Under the pieces are notes generated by a model. It was not told the DNA's origin and did not search any database. It saw only the letters and a program-made list of their open reading frames with translations. From positions 40,384 to 104,383 of the forward strand of contig JAUIFE010000030.1 of the NCBI GenBank assembly GCA_030429565.1: a stretch of 64,000 nt of DNA, given 5' to 3'. The stretch is from Holophagae bacterium. GTDB taxonomy: Bacteria > Acidobacteriota > Holophagae > Acanthopleuribacterales > Acanthopleuribacteraceae. The translations under genes were made by a program, and so were the position numbers. Below are positions 58,401-64,000 of this stretch, one piece after another (positions within the stretch are counted from its first letter, which is position 1; the number at the start of each line of letters is the position of its first letter).

Positions 58401-60328
58401 GTCCGTTGGTGCCACAAGGCGACTAACAAGGCTTGTCCCCAAAAGAGGGGGCGCCGGCAGCGGGCCAAATCGCGTTGCAGATGGGCCGGGAGGGCCGCGT
58501 CGAATTGGAAGCCGTGGACCAGGGCCTGGTAGGCCAAAGTCGCGACCACGGCTTCTGGAGAAGGTGCTGTGATTGCTATCACACGGGCGTTATTGGCGAA
58601 GGTCGCGGCATGGCGACTGTGGCAAACCAGCAACCAATCGACGTCGCCTGCGAGGTTTTGTTGCAGCGCTTCGCGGTGAGTCGGGTCGTCCAAAACCGCG
58701 TCGAGCTGATCGAACACCAGCCGGCTGTCCTCGGGCCGGCGCACCCAACTCGCCGGGTCGTTGGCATCAACGTAGCGAAATGGTCGGCCGCAGTCGCGCA
58801 ATGCGGCGCGGGTCAGGCTCGTTTTGCCGACTTCGCATGGGCCTTGGATAACCAGCGGGCCGGCTTCGGCCAATAGAGCTGTTAACAAACGACGGTCGGG
58901 ATGGGTTTTGGGTGGTAAGACCTCGTTGACAGCGGCAGTGCCGGGGAACGGCAAAGTCGTGGGAAAGGTCGGCGGCGTTTTTCGGCGTGCCAGGCTTTCG
59001 AAACGCAGGTCGAGGTTGTTGGCACAGAGTGCGTCGCGGCGTCGGCGTAGGTCGTCGCACTGCGTCTGCGCGACCAAGCTCAGGTCATGCTCGTGTTCGA
59101 CCTGCAACAAACTTTGCAAGGTGGCGAGTGGGTCGAGGAAGGCGGCGCAGCCTGGCGCATGATTCAAAATCAGGGTGCGTAGTCGTTCGTTGCCTCGGCG
59201 TTCCTCCTCCAAACTCAAGGGATCGTGAAGGTCTTTGGCAAACAAGGGTTTGCCCGCTAATCGTGAATAGACGGTGGGCACCAATAAGTCGTTCGTGTCA
59301 GCCACATCCTTGAGATCAGCGAGCGTGTCACCGAGGGCAAGGCCGACGCCGTAATGGTTGGCGAGCTTGCGGTAAAACCCGCCGAACAGCGCCTTGGCCA
59401 GGCTGGTTTCCAGCAGATCACGCATGGCGACCACGCACGGCGTCCCCAGGTTCTTGATGAGGACTTGGCCGAAATGGGGATAGACGCCGAGATGATCGAC
59501 GCCTTGGTACGCACTTAAACAGGCGGCGAGGAAGATCAAACGCGGGGGGTGTCGCGTGGCGAGTGCGCGTTGGAATTGGTCGCTGTCAATGCGCGCATCG
59601 CGACCTTGTGAATCCTGTAAATGGAGCACGTTGCATTTTAGATGAGGACAAAAATCGCCGTGCGCCACCACGTGAACGACGGCGGGTGCCGTCTCGGCAA
59701 CCATTTGCTCAAGTTGGGTCAACGTGGGTGGTCCCGACCAGGCGGTTCGAAACGCGGGCGGTACGATATCCAGCGGTGCAAGCAGACTGAGCTCGTAGTC
59801 GGTCATGACCGCACATAGGTCGGCGAGCATGGCGGCGGCGTCGAAGGGGGCGGTTGCGGCACCATCGCCGGGCGGGGCAACCAGAATCAGAGCGCGTGCG
59901 CCGTGGGGGCCGATGGCGGGGTAAGATCGCTGGCTGTTGCTGTGGTGTTGCAAGCCAAAATCAACGCGCCGGTTGACGGCCAAGAAGTCCCAGCCGTTGT
60001 CAAAAGGGGCTTGCAGCCACGCCCAATTAATTGGGGCGAGGCTTGCGGCTTGCACCAAGTCCAAGACGCACACCAACGCGGCGTCTTGTGTGCGCGCCGC
60101 GAGTACTAAGCCGTCGCGCCACAAAGCTGCTGTTTCACCCTGGAACAAAACGGCACCGAGGGCGCGGCCGTAGCGAGCGATGTCCCCACCTGCTTCGGCT
60201 TCGTCATCGACGGGCAGGTGCAGCTCCGCCTGGACGACACGCGGTGCGTCATTGGTCTGCGTGAGTGTCGCCCGTAAGGCGATGTCGCCGTTGCCCAGTG
60301 GTTGCAGTTGGAGTGTCAGCGTTACCAT
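55445..60328 (-). CDS. CHAT protease-like / STAND NTPase / transmembrane / WD40 protein
   Basis: This protein has 1627 residues. Its ATG overlaps the stop of the upstream C25-like gene by 7 bases. An N-terminal beta-rich region (about 1-140) leads into a CHAT domain (about 150-350) with His in HVVAHGDF (near 222) and Cys in FLAACLSAYQG (near 268), the caspase-like dyad. A STAND-type NTPase follows, with Walker A IQGPCEVGKTSL near 499 and Walker B RLVFDQLDAV near 545, plus a winged-helix-like region. A single transmembrane helix (ILLLQLTLGLGIALIGVM, near 820-840) is preceded by RRR, so the CHAT-NTPase half should be cytoplasmic and the C-terminal half outside. WD40-like repeats fill about 880-1600. 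I infer a signalling ATPase with a propeller sensor that controls proteolysis. The closest known logic is STAND/CHAT conflict proteins; the precise partner is unknown. Confidence 0.88.
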   Translation of the reverse strand: MVTLTLQLQPLGNGDIALRATLTQTNDAPRVVQAELHLPVDDEAEAGGDIARYGRALGAVLFQGETAALWRDGLVLAARTQDAALVCVLDLVQAASLAPINWAWLQAPFDNGWDFLAVNRRVDFGLQHHSNSQRSYPAIGPHGARALILVAPPGDGAATAPFDAAAMLADLCAVMTDYELSLLAPLDIVPPAFRTAWSGPPTLTQLEQMVAETAPAVVHVVAHGDFCPHLKCNVLHLQDSQGRDARIDSDQFQRALATRHPPRLIFLAACLSAYQGVDHLGVYPHFGQVLIKNLGTPCVVAMRDLLETSLAKALFGGFYRKLANHYGVGLALGDTLADLKDVADTNDLLVPTVYSRLAGKPLFAKDLHDPLSLEEERRGNERLRTLILNHAPGCAAFLDPLATLQSLLQVEHEHDLSLVAQTQCDDLRRRRDALCANNLDLRFESLARRKTPPTFPTTLPFPGTAAVNEVLPPKTHPDRRLLTALLAEAGPLVIQGPCEVGKTSLTRAALRDCGRPFRYVDANDPASWVRRPEDSRLVFDQLDAVLDDPTHREALQQNLAGDVDWLLVCHSRHAATFANNARVIAITAPSPEAVVATLAYQALVHGFQFDAALPAHLQRDLARCRRPLFWGQALLVALWHQRTGRKLPLAGYQRLGGLDGLIRHTDQTVQSTLGDRHQQLFRNNLLRRLTYCDAAKLPLNRLIPAPPFADIGTTLIQRLLAAGLLARTHDGDRVLIAPVHPVVTEPFRHPAEPEQARTLLRQAENWDHLGRRHQDLPDTGDWEAREQTLRQAGYIPNEIEQDFVSAARLKQAKQSSTNRRRVILLLQLTLGLGIALIGVMKLYQEAREQTRRAETEVALSQALLAENSNDQGQHANALTHATKGMQAWRRINHEQRHAQLEKETYRALVQQNDLETWSLEQAPLRHIMQADSDHLVIISERAVVLWDRRRAKVVLRYASSHVNDHWALSADGSHCATADQHGVVSEFNLRQHRPPAQHRWHSGAVTGLHYQPQTGALHSYGKDGRKITWSPPAQPVVVRGSLSLLATIPGKNSAFIADGQNGQLVRLTVAAQGFGEPQVTPWPAGARLFQPHPHLLLIAAGHSLIRVGADQTQAYPLPFPILQVATNGPNGIWLGLGHAGWLWGAQNSDEYRVVKTVNPSPWQTLAVSPAGNLVALADQTGRVVLAQTQSGFILATLNPHSSGPPIFTKSAPRVTALAFNPQGDTLWVGYASGRLARWSIPLARRPRHLQHGREKTLPIGVTDDGQRLLTQSRSKTVLWDLSIDQPIRTVTHADKPVSQAVFNRTGSTLLIGTHEGEVLWINTERGRDRRRFPRPIITATPSHPTNRLPSYAKTTVMATGPATVTALALNEKGTVGLAGYADGTTALLHPGMAEAQAKRHSEFAVTLAVAGDADTFLVAYADGGVLLVQADGQVKARLPQHQKAVRHAAFGHNPPLWVIADVDRFSFWDANGRLQDLIGNHQPVTHLRFHQNHLIAAHDNGDIQVTTLRHRQATNRAAPHSPSAPPALGSLCDKRFISHNSTEPVSALSAQGSKLLVARQGQAELWDLTRLERVALLESRETHLGAVAIRTSENLLLTIGMDSGLRRWPLDPVTPFFNATFAEEAHP

Positions 60329-61746
60329 AGCGCTTTGTCGGCGGTGGGCATGGCGGTCAGCCGGACCGCTGGGTCGCCGATGACGAGATAGCCGCGGGCA
60401 TCATTGAGGGCACACCAAATCGAGGCCAATTCCTCGGGATCGACGGCTTGGCTGCGTTTCAGAGCCTCGATTTTTTCGGTGAAATCGGTCGCCAATTCGG
60501 CATAACGCTGGTTAATCGGATCAATGGCCGCTCCGATCGGGAAACCGTCTAAAAGCGCGCTCACGGCGCTGGTGAAAGCAGTTGGGTAAGGTTGGTGGTG
60601 AACGCCCTTGAATGATTGCAGATACAGCAAATCGATGTGGCTGACGACGGCCTGAAGGGCACCGTTCGCACGCGCCAATAGTTTTTTGGCTAAATGATTG
60701 ACAAAGGCGGTTTCGGCGACCTGGGCCGGAAGCCAATCGCGGTTGTACGATTGCCAGACGGGCGTGCCGCCGCCGAAGCAGGAGAGATTAAACCAAATCG
60801 TGCCCGCGTGGCAGCCTGCTCCTATGTCCTGGGGCCCCAAAAGATACGCCGGCGAAAAGGGGTGTCCCGGTCCGAGCCAATCGCCGCAAACCAGGGCGCC
60901 CTGCGCCGCCTGACGGTCCCTGTCGTTTTTGCCGATGACCGCGTCTTGGGCCACGCCGTGACCGAGACTGACGATCAACGGTGCCGCCTTTGCGCCGCCG
61001 GCCACCGTCATGAACGCCGCTTTTTCGGCGTTGGGTCCGAAATAAGTGCGCACGCGACACGCGGGCTGTTGGGCTAATAACTCGCGCAAGGGCTCGATCA
61101 AGAGGCGGTGTCCGGCTTGGGTGGCCTTATCGTGGTTGGGGCTCCACAACGCGACCTCGCGTGATTCGGGTCGGTTCTGGGTGCGCGTTTCGGCGGCGAC
61201 CACCTGACGCGCATAACGGCCGTAATCTTCGAGGTCGTCAAAATGAAGGCGACCGACGGCGAATTGAACATCCAACTGATTTTGGAAGTCGAAGCTGATT
61301 TCATCGTTGGGATCACCGACGAGCAACACGTAGTAGGGCAATTTGGCGGGATCAACCGGACCCGCGCCGACGAAGTGGCGTTTTAAGAAGGCGTGTTTGG
61401 ATTCACCTGGGGCAAGCCCCGCGTCACCGTGAATTAAACGGAAGCGTGCACCGGCCTGGTCGCGCCGGTGCTGGATCAGCGGTGCCAATTGTTCCAAGAT
61501 GCGCGGATCACAGTTGCGCGGCAGGGCCAGTGCCCAACCGGCCGAGGCCAAATCCTTGACGTCGATGCCGTGGATGACATTGAGGTAGGCCGTTCGACGG
61601 CGTGCTAGGTGTTGTTTGAGCACCGCTACTTCCGGCACCCCTGCGCCCCTGCTCAGCAAGCCGGCGAGGGCTTGTGGCTGAATGGGTGAGGTGAGGGGTT
61701 GGCCGTTGGGCAGCAAGCCCAAGCGGTAAATCGTTGAGGTGGGCAT
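60322..61746 (-). CDS. Gingipain/caspase-fold (C25-like) protein
   Basis: This 474-residue protein has no signal peptide; GAGGAG lies before the ATG. The middle of the sequence resembles peptidase C25 (gingipain-type) proteins of the caspase-hemoglobinase fold: PYYVLLVGDPNDEISFDFQN, then VQFAVGRLHFDDLEDY. The probable catalytic pair is His in IVSLGHGVAQ (near 263) and Cys in IWFNLSCFGGGTPV (near 322). The C-terminus ends ARGYLVIGDPAVRL, which resembles the end of many CHAT/C25 domains. It is the first gene of a unit continuing with the CHAT-STAND-WD40 protein and the pseudo-caspase. Because it appears cytoplasmic, it could be the executor or the activator of the CHAT partner. A free CHAT-type protein is an equally reasonable name. 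Confidence 0.8.
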   Translation of the reverse strand: MPTSTIYRLGLLPNGQPLTSPIQPQALAGLLSRGAGVPEVAVLKQHLARRRTAYLNVIHGIDVKDLASAGWALALPRNCDPRILEQLAPLIQHRRDQAGARFRLIHGDAGLAPGESKHAFLKRHFVGAGPVDPAKLPYYVLLVGDPNDEISFDFQNQLDVQFAVGRLHFDDLEDYGRYARQVVAAETRTQNRPESREVALWSPNHDKATQAGHRLLIEPLRELLAQQPACRVRTYFGPNAEKAAFMTVAGGAKAAPLIVSLGHGVAQDAVIGKNDRDRQAAQGALVCGDWLGPGHPFSPAYLLGPQDIGAGCHAGTIWFNLSCFGGGTPVWQSYNRDWLPAQVAETAFVNHLAKKLLARANGALQAVVSHIDLLYLQSFKGVHHQPYPTAFTSAVSALLDGFPIGAAIDPINQRYAELATDFTEKIEALKRSQAVDPEELASIWCALNDARGYLVIGDPAVRLTAMPTADKALW

Positions 61747-62283
61747 GGCGACTCCTCGAATTGGGTTCCACGCGGACGCCGTATAAGTTCCGATCGCGGC
61801 GAGCAGGGTCGTACCAGGCGGCGGGTCGGGTGGTTAACCGGCGCGGTTATTGGCGACTTATAGGTTAAAAAGCCGCTTGGCCTGATGGGTTCATGCGTTG
61901 TCTCGATTTTCCTAAAAAAGATGCCGGTCACCGCGAAGGGTGGGTTATTGGGGTGGGCGGTTTAACCCGTGAACCCTGTTGGAACATGGCGTCACCCCTA
62001 GCAGTGACGTTAGTGTGTTTTGTATGTAAGTTGTTTTAATGATCTTGTTTAAGTGTTGGGGCGATTTGGGCGAAGTCGCGGGTGTTTGGCATTGTGCTTG
62101 CCGTTTACATTGCGCGCGATCAAAGTGGACGATTGGCTGCTTGCGGCGCGATGAGGCCGACGGCCGGCTCATGCCGGATCGCACGTCCACATGCGAGCAA
62201 GCATGGGCGCTTGATTCGATGACCCACCGGCCCTGGGTGGCGGCGCGCCGGCTGCTACTCGGTTTCGCACCACGGATACCTCG
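61747..62283. other. Intergenic region upstream of the caspase-fold operon
   Basis: About 540 bases lie between the start of the leftward C25-like gene and the broken rightward frame. Open frames here have no supporting start signals and no motifs. Promoters for the leftward operon must lie here, but none could be defined with confidence. Confidence 0.45.
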
Positions 62284-62746
62284 GTGACCCTGCGCCAATT
62301 TGATGAACGCAACGAATTGACGGCGATACGCCGTCTTCGCGTCGAGCCCAACTATTTGGATCCCGATCATCCACTGACCATGTGTCTTTTCAGTCAAGAC
62401 GGTCGCCTCGTGCTCGTGGCGGGCATGCGGCGCCGGACCATTGTGCAGCTTTACTTAGATTTGGATCAGGGCGCCATTGCCGACTTCCGCCAAACCGATC
62501 TGGGGCCCTTTGATCCGATTGGTTACGGCAAAAAGAACGAGATACCGATACCTTCAGCATGTTTGATGAGGGCCGGCGTCACCTGATCCTTTTTTTGGGT
62601 TATGGTTTTTGGCCCGATATCGGGGATATTGGATTCCCTTTTGCCGCTAACCAAACGCGTCAAATGTTGTGATTATTCGCCGACATGCCTTCTCTTTTGA
62701 AAATTTCAACGAGCTGACCGAAACGGTGACAACCGTGGATCCCTGA
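62284..62746 (+). pseudogene. Frameshifted remnant of an unrecognised gene
   Basis: From a GTG the frame reads MTLRQFDERNEL and continues with plausible protein (CLFSQDGRLVLVAG, LDLDQGAIADFRQTDLGPF) until about 62540. There it turns to unlikely sequence and stops at 62586. A second frame continues naturally over the same stretch: DTDTFSMFDEGRRHLILFLG, then DIGFPFAANQTRQML and a stop near 62670. A further shift gives RRHAFSFENFNELTETV to 62746. Three successive frames that together look like one beta-rich protein suggest a decayed gene with at least two frameshifts. The SQDGRLVLVAG segment resembles a WD40-like strand but is too short to assign. Sequencing error is the alternative. No family is recognised. 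Confidence 0.5.
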
Positions 62747-62995
62747 AGGCGGAAGGTGTCCCAACAAGCGATTAAAAAGTGTACCCAACGACGCCGTTCG
62801 GGATGTTTGTTATTTGGTGCCAACCTCGCGCAACGTCCTGTTTGCGAAAGGTTCTCCAGAAATGGAGGGCTGGGCTCGTGTTTTTTGGGGTGGTCTATAA
62901 TAATGTGGTTCTTTTTTCTTTAAATAGTTGGTTTTAGGTATGTTGTTGGGTTTGGGTCCGGTTGTCGGAGTGCCTGCAATCTTGTAGAGGGGTTG

Positions 62996-63712
62996 CTATT
63001 GAGGCCTGCTTTCGTTCATGGCGTGGCAGTTAAAGTCGGTGATGTACCAGGCGCCGTTGTGCCGTTTTATGTGAATTTCGTTGGTGAGGTTCTCGTTGAA
63101 GCCGAGGAGCCGGTGGTCGGCATCGTAGCGCGCTCTGGGGTAAGCCACGACCCAGGTGTCGGTGTCAACGGGTTTGGGCGTGGCGGCGCGGAGCACCGGT
63201 AGGGACACCAATAAAGCGGCGCGAAAGGGTTTGATGCGTTGCCGCCAGAGTTCGGCGAAGCGTTGGTCGCGGGGCTGGTCGCGGTATAGCGGACCTTGGA
63301 CGTTGATCATCGAATCCGCACTGTGGTCGACATGGTCCTTGACGCAGAGGTCGATGTGGTCGGTTCGGTTGGGATTCAGGGCGATCATGGCCATGCCGCC
63401 GCACTCGGGTCCGGTCCAGCGAACAACGTCGCGCACCAATTGGTAGTTCTGTGTTTCGACGGCTTCGACCCAGGCTGACCAAGCGGCATGCGGGGTGGGT
63501 TGACCGGGGCCGACATACTGATGCCGGTCGCCCAAGCCACAAGTGGCCGTCGTCAACGTCAGGATGACCAAGAAAATCCGACAGCACTCGGACGCGTTGC
63601 GACGTGGCCCCGGTTCACTGGGCGCCGATTCAGATTCAGCGTCGGAACCTTGCCGGCGCTGAACCCAAAAAAAACAGTTTTTGATAAAGGTGTAATCGGC
63701 GGATTTTGTCAT
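62996..63712 (-). CDS. Unrecognised probable lipoprotein
   Basis: This is a 238-residue reading frame of unknown family. Residues about 45-60 form a hydrophobic stretch (CRIFLVILTLTTATCG) ending in a cysteine that could be a lipobox, although Thr at the -1 position is not the best consensus. A shorter internal start would place this stretch at the N-terminus, and the GAGG 13 bases before the ATG is weak support for the long form. The mature part has WSAWVEAVETQNYQLVRDVV, a cysteine pair around GPECGG, and a C-terminal NEIHIKRHNGAWYITDFNC that resembles NTF2-like (SnoaL/DUF4440) strand ends. It stands alone, so context gives no role. A cell-envelope protein is the best guess. Confidence 0.6.
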   Translation of the reverse strand: MTKSADYTFIKNCFFWVQRRQGSDAESESAPSEPGPRRNASECCRIFLVILTLTTATCGLGDRHQYVGPGQPTPHAAWSAWVEAVETQNYQLVRDVVRWTGPECGGMAMIALNPNRTDHIDLCVKDHVDHSADSMINVQGPLYRDQPRDQRFAELWRQRIKPFRAALLVSLPVLRAATPKPVDTDTWVVAYPRARYDADHRLLGFNENLTNEIHIKRHNGAWYITDFNCHAMNESRPQ

Positions 63713-64000
63713 GAACCAGTGGTTACCTCGTGATCGAGGTTGGGCGGCGCCGGGAGAGGTGGGGGGGCCGCGTCGAACTTTTTAAGGGATGATTGAAATT
63801 AATATACACCAAAGAACGACAGTACTTTGTGTTTTGGTTGACCGGTGAGGGTGTTTAGATCCATGGCGAGCTGGACCTTAGCCGAAAAGGGTCTATCCGC
63901 AACCCAAACCGTACCGTACGACTTATATATTAAAACCTAAGCTGTTTTATTCCTTTGTTTTGCCTATAATAAGAGCATCATGGAACGTCAAGAACACCTC
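63713..64000. other. Right-edge intergenic region
   Basis: No supported gene. TATAAT at 63965-63970 is followed ten bases later by an ATG (63980) whose frame (MERQEHL) runs off the window. The ATG would be too close to that -10 for a normal leader, there is no clear -35, and the ribosome-binding site is weak, so I do not call a gene. Confidence 0.4.

Noticed and set aside
63965..63982. TATAAT followed by ATG at the right edge
   Set aside because: Only ten bases separate the box and the ATG, there is no -35, and just seven codons are visible; too little to call a gene or promoter.
1..64000. CRISPR arrays, tRNA or rRNA genes, insertion sequences
   Set aside because: No regularly spaced direct repeats, cloverleaf-like sequence, rRNA-like sequence or transposase/integrase motifs were found on reading.

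Overview
The window looks like part of a large, GC-rich, Gram-negative genome rich in secondary metabolism. It combines a type I polyketide assembly line, multidomain caspase-fold and CHAT proteins with WD40 propellers, and a large secreted subtilase. This mix is typical of predatory or multicellular-type lineages such as Acidobacteriota (Acanthopleuribacter-like Holophagae) or Myxococcota. That placement is an inference from gene content; no rRNA or other marker gene is present.

Region 1 (1 to about 29.3 kb, minus strand) is a colinear modular polyketide synthase. Transcription runs leftward from a GNAT-type loading module through six genes separated by short gaps or overlaps, and the last gene runs off the left edge. 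The modules are GNAT-ACP-KS-AT-DH-MT-KR-ACP, KS-DH-KR-ACP, KS-DH-KR-ACP, KS-AT-DH-KR-ACP, KS-DH-ER-KR-ACP and KS-AT-(edge). Three extension modules have no AT, so the line mixes cis-AT and AT-less modules. Read naively it would make an acetyl-started, C-methylated conjugated polyene with one reduced segment. A divergent cobalamin-binding radical SAM gene (30.1-32.2 kb, plus strand) may be a tailoring enzyme.

Region 2 (32.2-43.6 kb) is a markedly AT-richer defence island. A minus-strand operon encodes DndC, DndD and DndE (DNA phosphorothioation), a small unknown protein, a second DndD-like SMC ATPase, a protein with an apparent DndE-like N-terminus fused to an FtsK-type motor, and an AAA ATPase / DUF4435 (TOPRIM) pair that resembles the AriA/AriB proteins of PARIS. 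The cysteine desulfurase DndA is divergent, across a roughly 310-base gap. I see no dndB and no dndFGH. The likely logic is a modification module (DndACDE), an executor built from DndD/DndE-like paralogues plus a translocase, and an abortive or guard module.

Region 3 (43.8-61.8 kb, minus strand) is a protease and death-fold cluster. A C25/caspase-fold protein, a CHAT-STAND-transmembrane-WD40 protein and an exported pseudo-caspase are translationally coupled. An exported WD40-caspase and a secreted subtilase follow. I infer a sensor/protease cascade that may cross the inner membrane. The right end (62-64 kb) has a frameshifted gene remnant, an unrecognised probable lipoprotein and intergenic DNA.
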